From NCBI RefSeq assembly GCF_023241715.1, contig NZ_JALQCW010000021.1:1-64000 (forward strand): a stretch of DNA of 64,000 bases, in the 5' to 3' direction. Numbering within the stretch: position 1 is the stretch's first letter; each line of letters opens with the position of its first letter. The position numbers and the translations under genes were made by a program. Positions 16,488 to 25,264 of the stretch are shown here, piece after piece. Under the pieces are notes generated by a model. The model ran no database searches. It was not told where the DNA came from and saw only the letters and a program-made list of their open reading frames with translations. The stretch comes from Pseudomonas morbosilactucae (GTDB lineage: Bacteria > Pseudomonadota > Gammaproteobacteria > Pseudomonadales > Pseudomonadaceae).

Positions 16488-18647
16488 TCAGTAGCGCCAC
16501 TGCACAGCCACTTCCAGGCTGCGTGGTTCACCCAGGTAGTACTGGGTGTTGGTCTGATGAATGAAACGCGCATAGGTCTCATCGGTGAGGTTGCGCAGGC
16601 GCGCGCTCAGCTCGGTATGAGCGTCAAGGTCGTGCTTGATGGAGAGTCCGTAAACGGTGTAAGACGGCACCCACATGGTGTTGGCCGTGTTGGCATAGAC
16701 CGAAGAGACGTAACGCGCATCGGCCCCGACTTGCCACGTCGGTGACAAATCGTAGGTCAGCCAGAGGTTAGCGACACGGTCCGGAATGTTCACCGGGTTC
16801 TTGCCCTTGCGCGAATGCACCACCCCGCCAACGGTTTCATTGAACTCGTCGTATTCGGCGCGCACCCAGGCGAAGTTGCCGGCAGCCAGTAACTGCGGCG
16901 TTACCTTGAGCGATGCCGCCAACTCGATACCGGTAGAGGTCTGTTGACCGGCCTGCTCCGTGGTGTTCTGCAGGGTGGAAGATGGCACAGAGATGTTCTT
17001 GCGCACGATCCGATAGGCCGCAGCCGTAGCCGATCCACGCCCCTCGAGAAAGTCGAGCTTGCTGCCCACCTCGACCTGTCGACCTGTGCTCAAATCAAAG
17101 TTACCGACTTGGCCGATGCTGGCGCTGGTCAGTGTTCCGCCTGGCGGCTCGGCGGACGTGCTGTATTGGGTGTAGACGCTGACGGTATCGCTTACGTCAT
17201 AGACTAATCCGGCCCGACCGGTGAAGGCGTCCCAGCGGCGATTCAGCGTATTTCGAGCCGTATGATCAACCACTTCGAAGTCGATATGGTCGTAGCGCAA
17301 CGCAGTCACCAGCGCCAGGCGATCGGTCAGCCGCGTGCGGTTTTCCACAAAGGTCGACGAAGTGTCCGTCCAGGTGCTACGGCTCTTGGTACGGGGCGCA
17401 TCCATACCGGGAATGTCGAGAAAGTCACCTGGATCGAAGCCATTCGGATTTACCGCAGCACCGAACTGGCTATTGATAGACAGCGGATAGATGAACTGTT
17501 TATTGCGGCTGTATTCCAAGCCGAAGGCCCAGTCACTGGCCTGACCGAACAACTCGCCTATATGCGTCAATTCCAGGCGATTACCGTTTACCTCTTGGTC
17601 ATGTCGCTGGCGGTAGGCGCCAGAACGAGACACGGCAGTGTTGTCGCTGTTGTAGCGATACACCTCCAGGTTTCGATAATCGCGCTGGCCATCGTAGTGA
17701 TAGTAGGTATTGCGCAGTTGGGTGGCATCATCCAGACGGTAGTTGGTGATTGAGCGCAGCCAGCGAGTACGTTGTTCGTAACGCCCATCATCAACGTTGT
17801 AATTGTTGAAGCGGTTGTGTTTATCGATATGCAGCTTGCCAGTCAGCGGTTGCAACACCGGCGCCCCCCAATACGGACTGTCTTCCTGCTCTTCCAGATA
17901 CTCAATGGCGAGTGTGTGGGATAGCTGGTCGTTGACGTCGCTCAACAGCGAAAACGCGAAATTACCGGCTCCGTTCTCCTGACGACCGATGTAGCCATTG
18001 GTGTGAGTGCGGCTGTAGTCCAAGCGCGCATAGTGCCGAGGCCCATCTCCCTCGTTGAGGGCTTGATTAACGCCAATCGCAGTTTCCCAGGTGTCATAAC
18101 GCGAATAGCTCACCCGCCCCTCGACACTATCCTTATCGCGGCTGGCCAGCCTGGTAATGAAGTTCAGGCTGCCGCCCACTGCCCCGCTGCCATTGAGAAA
18201 GGACGAGGGCCCGCCTAGCAGCTCGACTCGATCATAGATCCAGGCGCCGACAGGACGGGCCGCGCCGCCAGATTGCAGATTGATACCGTTGAACAGCTGG
18301 CCGATCTGCCCGCCATTAAAACCACGATAGGCGACATAACCTCCCCAGCCGGGTGGTGCAGAAGCATTCACACCAGGTAGCGCATTAGCCGCGTCCTGAA
18401 AGTTGCGCGCCCCGATGCGCTCCATTGTCTGGCGGTCGGCCACACTAACTGACGCAGGGTTCTCGCGCGCACTCAGGTTGAGGCGCGAACCGCTGTCGAT
18501 GGTCTTGTCCAGACTAAGAGCGGTTGCCTCTTTGGGCTCGGCCGCAACAGCGGATATGTTAACGGCAGGCAATTTCAGGGGGGCTTCTTGCGCCCACGCA
18601 AGGGCACTGCTGCCAACGAGCAGCGTCAGAGTAGTCATGCGAAACAT
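16488..18647 (-). CDS. TonB-dependent siderophore-type receptor
   Basis: A 719-residue outer-membrane receptor. Signal peptide to about residue 19 (AWAQ), plug domain about 55-180 (ENPASVSVADRQTMERIGARNFQDAANALPGV; LLGGPSSFLNGSGAVGGSLNFITR), then the beta-barrel ending in aromatic WRY. No N-terminal signalling (STN) domain is present, so control is not by a FecI/FecR-type cascade through this protein. The context (DUF2946 upstream, PCu(A)C and SCO downstream) argues for import of copper or a copper chelate rather than a ferric siderophore; this is inferred from neighbours only. Confidence 0.92.
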   Translation of the reverse strand: MFRMTTLTLLVGSSALAWAQEAPLKLPAVNISAVAAEPKEATALSLDKTIDSGSRLNLSARENPASVSVADRQTMERIGARNFQDAANALPGVNASAPPGWGGYVAYRGFNGGQIGQLFNGINLQSGGAARPVGAWIYDRVELLGGPSSFLNGSGAVGGSLNFITRLASRDKDSVEGRVSYSRYDTWETAIGVNQALNEGDGPRHYARLDYSRTHTNGYIGRQENGAGNFAFSLLSDVNDQLSHTLAIEYLEEQEDSPYWGAPVLQPLTGKLHIDKHNRFNNYNVDDGRYEQRTRWLRSITNYRLDDATQLRNTYYHYDGQRDYRNLEVYRYNSDNTAVSRSGAYRQRHDQEVNGNRLELTHIGELFGQASDWAFGLEYSRNKQFIYPLSINSQFGAAVNPNGFDPGDFLDIPGMDAPRTKSRSTWTDTSSTFVENRTRLTDRLALVTALRYDHIDFEVVDHTARNTLNRRWDAFTGRAGLVYDVSDTVSVYTQYSTSAEPPGGTLTSASIGQVGNFDLSTGRQVEVGSKLDFLEGRGSATAAAYRIVRKNISVPSSTLQNTTEQAGQQTSTGIELAASLKVTPQLLAAGNFAWVRAEYDEFNETVGGVVHSRKGKNPVNIPDRVANLWLTYDLSPTWQVGADARYVSSVYANTANTMWVPSYTVYGLSIKHDLDAHTELSARLRNLTDETYARFIHQTNTQYYLGEPRSLEVAVQWRY

Positions 18648-18720
18648 AGAGAACTTCCAGACTTTTTATTCGATAAATCCGCACGCTGCCTGGCATGAAA
18701 GCCAAGCTGGACGGGTGATT

Positions 18721-19116
18721 TCAAAGAACCGGAAGCCCGAAGGGGGATGCGCGAGGATTGGCCGTGGGCCACCGATGCTGAGTTAGTCGCGGGAATTGCA
18801 AGTTGCAAAGAGGTCGTGTCTGGGCGGCAGCAAGTAAGCCCCATAGGCAAAAAAACGCGGCCAGAATGATGGCACTGAACAGGCTAACCAGCACGCACGT
18901 GGAGTCTGTGGCAGTAATCGGTGTGACTAGGCCGGAATCGTCAAACTGAGCACCCGCGTCGAAGTTGCCACCAATGGAACAAGGCTGACCCTCAAGGCCA
19001 GCGAGTTGCAACCCGGCCATCTGACCATGACTTATGGCGCAGGTGCACGCGCTGAACAGGATGCATCCATAGAGAATCCATGCGACGAGAGAGCGTTCAT
19101 TGCGTGCGATTTTCAT
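18721..19116 (-). CDS. DUF2946 family protein
   Basis: About 131 residues from the ATG at 19116 (MKIARNERSLVAWILYGCIL). It carries the paralogue hallmarks: N-terminal helix with Cys, SHGQMAGLQLAGLEGQPCS, a second hydrophobic helix and the C-terminal WPTANPRASP. The central CPxC pair of the other copies is absent: STCVLVSLFSAIIL replaces it. It lies directly upstream of the TonB receptor in the same direction, 73 nt away. The long leader (about 170 nt) contains the structured RNA element at 19203-19284. Confidence 0.88.
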   Translation of the reverse strand: MKIARNERSLVAWILYGCILFSACTCAISHGQMAGLQLAGLEGQPCSIGGNFDAGAQFDDSGLVTPITATDSTCVLVSLFSAIILAAFFCLWGLLAAAQTRPLCNLQFPRLTQHRWPTANPRASPFGLPVL

Positions 19117-19202
19117 AAGGAAAGACGTCACCACAGTGAGGTTAGACGCACAGATCAGGAGATATTTAGTCTGCGCATCTAGCCCAAATCATGAACTTCG
19201 AA

Positions 19203-19284
19203 CATAAGAACAAGCGCCAAGGCTTTTTCAAGCCTTGGCGCCTGATAACACCGCTTTAACCCTGCCAAGGGAAATCACATGTCA
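19203..19284 (-). ncRNA. Candidate structured RNA or 5'-leader attenuator (copy 1)
   Basis: The predicted transcript starts near 19284, 7 nt after an extended -10-like TGCTACCTT. It opens AUGACAU, which can pair with GUGUUAU (7 bp with G-U pairs), and encloses the hairpin CCCU-UGGC-AGGG. A 12-bp perfect stem follows immediately (GCGCCAAGGCTT and its complement at 19214-19241). The same element, with compensating differences, is found at 26796-26874. It could be a leader of the DUF2946/TonB operon or a separate small RNA. Confidence 0.55.
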
Positions 19285-19321
19285 TGCACAAAGGTAGCAC
19301 TCACCTATCGACATTCTGCAC

Positions 19322-19407
19322 TGCGACAAATTGCCACACCAAAAAGCATTCACCCGTATTAAGTGCTGCAACAACGCTTAACTCGATGACTGCGGCAGCT
19401 TGTCGCA
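19322..19407. promoter_or_regulatory. Convergent pair of 17-bp boxes (pair 2)
   Basis: TGCGACAAATTGCCACA at 19322-19338 (+) and TGCGACAAGCTGCCGCA at 19391-19407 (-), offset 69 bp. Facing left, 22 nt after the box comes TGCTACCTT (extended -10; hexamer at 25 nt), with the same spacing as the left-facing promoter of pair 3. No clear -10 follows the right box. Confidence 0.65.
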
Positions 19408-19500
19408 GGCGCCGAGGTCAAAACCTTGAGGCCACCTGATCAGTAGTAGCGAAACCGTTACGCAGAGCAAGGAATAGGCCAAACGTAAATTCATAAAAAA

Positions 19501-19523
19501 TGGCGGAAATGATCAACGTTTTG
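19501..19523 (-). promoter_or_regulatory. Conserved 23-bp element upstream of the ABM-like gene (copy B)
   Basis: Read on the minus strand: AAAACGTTGATCATTTCCGCCA, matching copies at 1479-1501 and 47603-47625. It is about 180 bp from the start of the ABM-like gene and points away from it, exactly as copy A does relative to its ABM-like paralogue. Confidence 0.45.
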
Positions 19524-19703
19524 GCATTCCTGCGAACCCAGATTATTTTATAGTTATTTTGCAGCCTAAAAAAAATGCACACCCAACGATTAAAGTCCTC
19601 ATACAACTCGCAAAAGATCCCTAGTTGATCTCATGTCATATCATGAATCTAGTTAGACACTCAACACTCATTCTGCGCGAGAAATTTATCAGAGAACGTC
19701 ACC

Positions 19704-20015
19704 ATGGCCAAATTAGTACGCAGCATCATCGAGTTTGAAACTCAAATGGATGAAAGCCTACATCTTGAAATACTGTTGCTATTAAATAACATTAAAAAGA
19801 ACTCTCCTCGTTGCGTTGGCTGCACGTTTAAAAAGAACCCAAGCTCCCACGAGTGGTTGATAGAGTTCGCTTGGCATGATGCGGCCTCTATGCTGGTTTA
19901 TTTCTCCTCCAAGTCACTGCAGGTTCTTCTCGAACTCCTAGCATCCAGGTGTTCAAGACTATCTTTCGGAGAGGCTTCAAATACCGCCGCATTAAGCTGC
20001 GCTGCCTCGGCGTAA
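19704..20015 (+). CDS. Small ABM-like (ferredoxin-fold) protein
   Basis: A 103-residue cytosolic protein homologous to the product at 990-1304: IEFETQMDESLHLEILLLLNNI, a conserved Cys, a Trp, W.D.ASM and SLQ.LLELLASR.S. The pattern of a beta-alpha-beta half with a conserved Trp and a helix near residue 70 resembles the ABM domain, but this is a weak inference. The function is unknown. It stands between the copper operon's regulatory region and a broken lipoprotein gene. A 23-bp element shared with the GlxA-type genes lies upstream. Confidence 0.65.
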   Translation: MAKLVRSIIEFETQMDESLHLEILLLLNNIKKNSPRCVGCTFKKNPSSHEWLIEFAWHDAASMLVYFSSKSLQVLLELLASRCSRLSFGEASNTAALSCAASA

Positions 20016-20100
20016 CTGTGAAAAAGGGTCTCCGGGCAGCAACTTGCAAATAGATGCATCCTTCAACTCTTTCACCCCGTATCAATATTTGAGTACTGCC

Positions 20101-20776
20101 ATGTGTACCTCATACAACTATCTGCGCGTTCAACGTTCAAAAAAGCCACTCAACCTACTGAAGCCGATGTTATCGGTAATCTTGTTTTTGATTATTTCAG
20201 GCTGTGCAAAAACACGAGATTACGAAGAAGCTGACCATAAATTTTCGCCCCTGGCAAAATTACCGCCCGGCCCTATCGCCCTTATCATCTCTGATTCAGC
20301 AACTGAAACGATCAAACAGCTGAGCACCTACAACAACCATTATAAAAATAGCTGGACCGCGCGTTTTTACATGGACTCTATACGCCAAGCATATGTAGAG
20401 ACTTCAGATCCTGCCTTGAGTTTAAACGGCGTCACCCGGTTACTTAAAAAAACGCTTCGGCGAAGTGCGCAATTATCAATCAATTGAACAGGCTTCACGC
20501 AGCGACTCGCCACTCATTGCAAAATTAGATATGAAAACGCGGCTTATTAACAACCGCTCTTCGGAACCGGAGTCGTCTCTTTCACTGGAATTCCACACAC
20601 CAGACGGGCATTACTTGGGAACTGTTGAGTCCAACATCAAACGCTCATTAACACCCTTGTGGACAAATAATAAGCGTGAACAGGAAATCATCGCCGAAAT
20701 ACGACAACAGGGAGAAATCCAACAACAAGCCCTTGAATTACTCGACCAGCGTTTGAGCAAAATACCCACAGAGTAG
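20101..20776 (+). pseudogene. Unknown lipoprotein, frameshifted at an A7 run
   Basis: The first part (from the ATG at 20101) has a hydrophobic segment and lipobox LIISGC (Cys about 36), followed by PLAKLPPGPIALIISDSATE. The frame ends at 20487. Deleting one A of the A7 run near 20449 joins it to the second frame: LLKKRFGEVRNYQSIEQASR, ending SKIPTE at 20776, for about 224 residues. I do not recognise the family. It is probably one membrane-anchored protein in life, broken here by a genuine mutation or by a homopolymer error. Confidence 0.6.
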
Positions 20777-20873
20777 ATGTAGCCCGCTGTAAAAAATCAA
20801 TAGCGACCCAAGTCACTTTGCGTGGCCGCCACATTACTTACACAAAATAAAATTACCTAGATGGAGTCTTGCT

Positions 20874-20996
20874 TTAAATACAGCCGCGCTCTGAATACAT
20901 TGCATCGATGCGACCGATGACGCCGAGCGAAAGATAGTCGTCCATTATGTCAGCTTCAATGTCGCCATACCTATGTTCTAAATATTCTAGTGTCCT
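20874..20996 (-). pseudogene. C-terminal remnant of an unknown gene cut by IS630
   Basis: A minus-strand reading of about 40 codons, LEYLEHRYGDIEADIMDDY, then LSLGVIGRIDAMYSERGCI and stop, runs straight into the start of the IS630-type remnant. It looks like coding sequence but I cannot assign a family. Confidence 0.35.
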
Positions 20997-21770
20997 GAAC
21001 GGTTAATTTATTTTCCTATAAGCGACGATATACTATGCGCCGAATGTCATGGATTGGTTATACGTATGCCTCGGCCAGCTTCTCCCTTCGCTTTAACACC
21101 TTATGCTCGGGTTACCACGTGGCAGGTTCGACAACTTTGGACGGCTTCCGACCTCAAACCCCATCGTCTGAAGACCTTAAAAATCAGCAATGATCCCCAT
21201 TTCGCCGACAAGGTCGGTCGACGTGGTTGGGCTCTATCTAAACTCGTCGGATAACGCGCTGGTGCTGTCGGTTGACGAGAAAACTCAGATCCAGGCTTTG
21301 GATCGTACTCAGTTGATGTTGCTGCTGCGGCCAAGTCATCGGGCAGATTACCCAGCGCCATCGCGCCAAGGAGTCTCTGGCCTTTCTGCAACAGATCGAT
21401 CGCAACACGCCAGCTGGACTGGATTTTCATGTGATTCTGGATAACAGCTCATCCCATAAAACTGCCTCCATCAAGCAGTGGCTGGAAAAGCATCCACGCT
21501 TCAAATTGCACTTCACCCCGACCAGCGCATCCTGGCTGAACGCCGTGGAGGGCTGGTTTGCACAACTGGAAAGACGAGCGCTGTACCGGGGCGCCTTCAC
21601 CAGCGTGGCCGATTTGGAAACAGCTATCCGTCAATTTATCGAAGCTCATAACGAGCATTCAGCCAAACCCTTTAAATGGAACAAAACGGCTGCGGCCGGG
21701 GTTCGCTCTGGTTGCCGCTCTTAGGCAAGCCAAGAAGCATTGGGGAAGAAGCTGCCATCGAAACCGAATA
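20995..21770 (+). mobile_element. IS630-family insertion sequence remnant, transposase broken by frameshifts
   Basis: Three frames together resemble an IS630-type transposase. The middle part has LYLNSSDNALVLSVDEKTQIQALDRTQ (DDE catalytic Asp in SVDEK). The last part has FHVILDNSSSHKT (second Asp) and FTPTSASWLNAVEGWFAQLERRAL (catalytic Glu region). At least two frameshifts (about 21200 and 21430) and missing coding sequence between them show that it is defective. Exact ends and target duplication were not resolved. Confidence 0.8.
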
Positions 21771-22040
21771 ACGTGAAAGTCTTATCAAGGAATGTTGAGC
21801 GTCCGCTTACTAACGCAGGGTATTCAACGTAAAAAAAGCTCCCGATGAACGACTTCTGATGAATCGTGGCGTGACAACTCATCACGCTTCGGAGCGCTGA
21901 GCATAGACCCTGTCAACATAGAAGATCTTTGTTGTGAACGAGCTCAAATTTGGACAAGCATATAATTTAACCAATATTTTCAGTGCTACTGCGTAATCAC
22001 CTATCGAATACGGTAGAATTTTTTTCTATCTACATGGCTT

Positions 22041-22289
22041 TTGGCAATGATCATAAATACAAACGCTGATCGAGGCCGTTCTAGCCCCTCACGCTGGATA
22101 CTCCAAGTGATCTTATGTCTGGTGGCATTTGCGGTAAATTCAATTTTTTGCCGGCATGCATTAATGGAGGGTCAAATCGACCCCGAGTCGTTCACGGCGA
22201 TACGGTTGGCCAGCGGCGGCTTGTTTCTGATGCTGATTTTGTTCGGCGCTGTGCAAGTGACTACGCAAACTTGCTGGGTGGCTGGATGA
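22041..22289 (+). pseudogene. DMT/EamA transporter, N-terminal remnant
   Basis: 82 codons with the first two helices of an EamA-type exporter (AFAVNSIFCRHALMEGQIDPESFTAIRLASGG), then an early stop. The following 120 bases have no continuation, so most of the roughly 290-residue protein is missing. It is probably a decayed neighbour of the LysR gene. Confidence 0.65.
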
Positions 22290-22407
22290 TACCTGCTGGA
22301 CAGCGCAGCAAAAACGAACAGCTATGCTTGGAATGCTCCAATGAGCTTACCAACGAGCTCCCGACCGCTGACGTGTGCTTGCCGACCGCAACGCATGAGA
22401 GATCACT

Positions 22408-23298
22408 ATGTCATTGCGCGCGCTTCGTACCTTAATTGCTATCGCTCAGCACGGTTCATTTGCGCGAGCCGCAGACACAGTTCATCTCACACAATCAGCA
22501 GTGAGCTTGCACATAAAGTCACTTGAAGAGGAGTTCAACGCTTCGTTGTTTGACCGCTCGCGTCGATTGCCCGTATTAACCGATGCAGGCCACTTGGCGG
22601 TGGAGCGTGCGCGCGAGATCGTTGCACTTTACGACAGCATTGCTTCGGACATTGGAGGTGATCACGAGCTGCGGGGTCGACTGAAAATTGGTGCCATCCA
22701 GACTGCGCTGGCCAGTGCGTTGCCTTTGGCCCTGGCCGCGCTAGCTGCCGAGCAACCAGATCTACGCATAAACGTAGCCTCAGGCATGTCTGCCGAATTG
22801 GCCACGCGCGTAGAGGCTGGTGAGTTGGATGTCGCAATCACCACTGAACCTGTGAAACCGCACCCTTACGGTCTGGTTAGTACAGCACTCTACGAAGAAG
22901 GTTTTTGGATCATTGCTCCGGGCTCATGCGCAGGTTTAGATTTTAGGCAGCTACTTCAGCAACTACCGTTTATCCGCTTTGACCGCAGGGCTTGGGCTGG
23001 GCGTACCATTGACCGGGAGCTTCGCCGGATGCGCCTTCGCGTGCAAACCAGTATGGAGTTAGACAGTCAGGATGCGATCATCCAGATGGTTGCCAGTGGT
23101 TTGGGGGTGTCAGTGGTTCCACTTTCCAGCCAGAACCTCGAACAACTCAAGCACCTGGAAGTCCAGTCATTCGGATCACCACAAAGAACGCGTCGTGTTG
23201 TGCTTTTGGAGCAAGAAGAAAGGCCATTAGGACGGCTGGCAGCAGCCCTGGCGGAGGCTGTCAAAAAAGCACACCTCCATGTAACGACCAATGAGTAA
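22408..23298 (+). CDS. LysR-family transcriptional regulator
   Basis: A 296-residue regulator of normal LTTR length. The N-terminal winged helix-turn-helix (about 1-60) is SLRALRTLIAIAQHGSFARAADTVHLTQSAVSLHIKSLEEEF. An effector-binding domain follows (about 88-290, with LKIGAIQTALASALPLALAAL and MVASGLGVSVVPLSS). It reads with the decayed aminotransferase and the intact AEC transporter downstream and follows a decayed DMT exporter, so its original targets were probably amino-acid or organic-acid genes (inference). Confidence 0.92.
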   Translation: MSLRALRTLIAIAQHGSFARAADTVHLTQSAVSLHIKSLEEEFNASLFDRSRRLPVLTDAGHLAVERAREIVALYDSIASDIGGDHELRGRLKIGAIQTALASALPLALAALAAEQPDLRINVASGMSAELATRVEAGELDVAITTEPVKPHPYGLVSTALYEEGFWIIAPGSCAGLDFRQLLQQLPFIRFDRRAWAGRTIDRELRRMRLRVQTSMELDSQDAIIQMVASGLGVSVVPLSSQNLEQLKHLEVQSFGSPQRTRRVVLLEQEERPLGRLAAALAEAVKKAHLHVTTNE

Positions 23299-23357
23299 AA
23301 CTTGTCGAAACGTGAATTTTATATCGTTTTTACTTTAGGTATCGATTCCTTATCGTA

Positions 23358-23388
23358 GTGCCCATCCAAACGCATTCCGAATGGGCAC
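23358..23388. other. Inverted repeat between LysR and the aminotransferase remnant
   Basis: GTGCCCAT and ATGGGCAC, 8 bp perfect, separated by 15 bases. It may be a terminator stem without a U-tract or a protein-binding site. Confidence 0.35.
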
Positions 23389-23389
23389 C

Positions 23390-23877
23390 ATGCACAGCAA
23401 CGAAACTCCAACCAGCGCTTTCCAATCACCCATTCTACTCATGGCCAAACGTGCGGCACCCTGCGCGCTGAGAGGTGGGATGTTATTGACTTAACGCTTC
23501 GCGAACCTGATTTCAATGCCACTGAGCACGTGCTGGACGCAGCGCACCTAGCGTTAGGCAGCCGTCTAACCTACTCCCCATCAAACGCTATTGAGCCGCT
23601 TCGCAAGGCTATCCGTATGCGGGCACGTGAAGACCGAGGATTAGATTTCGGTGATGATCACATCGCGGTTGGGTGTGGCGCAAAACAGATCATCTTTAAC
23701 GCCTTCCAAGCGCCCCTTAAGCCCGGTGATGACGTTATTGTCCCGGCCCCTTACTGGGCCAGCTTTCCCGCCATGATTTGGCTGCCTGGCCACCTTCGGC
23801 TTTCTTTTGCTACGGACGAAGCCACCCTGGCTGAAGGGTGTAAACGGTTAGTTCGTGCGCTCGAGGCGTACTCATGA
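23390..23877 (+). pseudogene. PLP-dependent class I aminotransferase, truncated and frameshifted
   Basis: The reading starts MHSNETPTSAFQSPILLMAKR at 23390. It shifts frame near 23465 to DLTLREPDFNATEHVLDAAHLAL, and continues through the aminotransferase I/II N-terminal part, including CGAKQIIFNAFQAPLKPGDDVIVPAPYW (about residues 95-125). Only about 160 of some 390 residues exist; the PLP Lys region is missing. The end abuts the AEC transporter start, so a deletion has fused the two loci. Confidence 0.8.
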
Positions 23878-24800
23878 CTGGCGAACTTTTGCTTGCCCTC
23901 GCGCCTATTGCCCTGCTGATTGCCATGGGCGCCTGGCTCAAGCGCAGTCGGTTTCTGGAAGACAGTTTCTGGGCACAGGCCGAGCGCCTAGGCTACTACG
24001 TTCTCCTACCCGCGCTATTTTTGCATGGTCTGGCGACCGCCAAATTGGACAACGTGCCAGTCCAAGGGATGATCATGGCGCTTGTACTCTCGACGATCAT
24101 GGTCGCGCTGCTGATGGTCGGCGCACGTGGGATCATTAAGGGTAACGACGCAGCGTTCACTTCCGTCTTCCAGGGAGGGGTGCGTTTTAATAATTACGTG
24201 GGCGTTTCAGTGGTAGCCGGCTTGTTCGGTGCTCAGGGCATCGCTCTGGCTGCCGTAGCCAATGCGGCCATAGTGCCGACCGTGAACATTCTGTGCGTAC
24301 TGGTGTTCGCGCGCTACGGCACAGGTGGCAGGATGTCTGCGGGCAATGTTGCCAAGCAGTTGGCACTGAACCCACTGGTACTCGCCTGTTTCGGAGGGAT
24401 ACTGCTTCAGGTACTAGGATTGGGCCTGCCTGCTGGCATTGAGCCGATGATTAAGGCTTTAGGGCAGGCATCCTTACCACTGGGCTTACTGTGTGTAGGG
24501 GCAGCACTTGAGTTGGGCTCTGTGCGCAGTTGGGTTCGGCCCGTCGCGTATTCATCGGTGGTCAAGTTCATGATCATGCCACTAACCACGCTGTGCGCAT
24601 GTCATTTGTTTGGATTGGACGGCAAAGCAGCAATAGCGGCATTGCTTTTCCAGGCACTGCCTACAGCCTCGTCGTCCTACATCATGGCGAGACAGCTAGG
24701 TGGAGACGCACCTCTCATGGCGGGGATAATTGCCAGTCAAACTGTGCTTGCAGCACTGGCACTTCCCATTGCAGTGATCGTTTTGATTCCCTGGCTCTGA
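23874..24800 (+). CDS. AEC-family (auxin efflux carrier-type) transporter
   Basis: A 308-residue inner-membrane protein with about ten helices, the family's usual length. Family features are FRFNNY-like GVRFNNYVGVSVV (about 104), and the C-terminal half LFQALPTASSSYIMARQLGGDAPLMAGIIASQTVLAAL (about 260-300), typical of AEC permeases. Members export or exchange malonate, malate or other small carboxylates. The start overlaps the aminotransferase remnant's stop (ATGA). It probably followed a complete gene before that gene was truncated. Confidence 0.9.
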   Translation: MTGELLLALAPIALLIAMGAWLKRSRFLEDSFWAQAERLGYYVLLPALFLHGLATAKLDNVPVQGMIMALVLSTIMVALLMVGARGIIKGNDAAFTSVFQGGVRFNNYVGVSVVAGLFGAQGIALAAVANAAIVPTVNILCVLVFARYGTGGRMSAGNVAKQLALNPLVLACFGGILLQVLGLGLPAGIEPMIKALGQASLPLGLLCVGAALELGSVRSWVRPVAYSSVVKFMIMPLTTLCACHLFGLDGKAAIAALLFQALPTASSSYIMARQLGGDAPLMAGIIASQTVLAALALPIAVIVLIPWL

Positions 24801-25264
24801 TGTTCATGGTCTTCAGCCTGGAAAGCTGGAGTTGATGCGAAGACTGACCTAAAAATTTAACGCATCCGGTAAATTTGTAACGCTTGAGTCGGAGTAGTCG
24901 CGGTGAAGAGATCGCCATTCAATGGTGGCATCGGCACCCTGACCTTGAACGGAGTAATGCCTACTCAACACAGACCGGCACCATACTCTCGAATGCCAGA
25001 AAGCAACGGTGTGTTCACTGGACGCTTACTCATAACATTCGCCGTGAATGAATGCTCACGGCGCGCCCCTGAAATGGAACGCGCAGTAAGTCTTGGGGAT
25101 TCAACCTTTCGTCATACCAGCAAGTGTTTATGCACTCATCGTGAAGTCTACAGCCATCTGGATCATTGCCTTCTTCAGCGGACCGATATAGATCTCAACA
25201 TGGCGAACAGACTCAGCCATGCTCCAATCCGGCGGCGGTTTCCCATCAGGCGCTCACGGTGCGG
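24801..25264. other. Intergenic stretch without a supported gene
   Basis: Open frames here lack recognisable motifs and consistent codon use. No hairpin terminator or repeat stood out. It may contain decayed DNA between the AEC transporter and the end of the PepSY gene. Confidence 0.5.
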
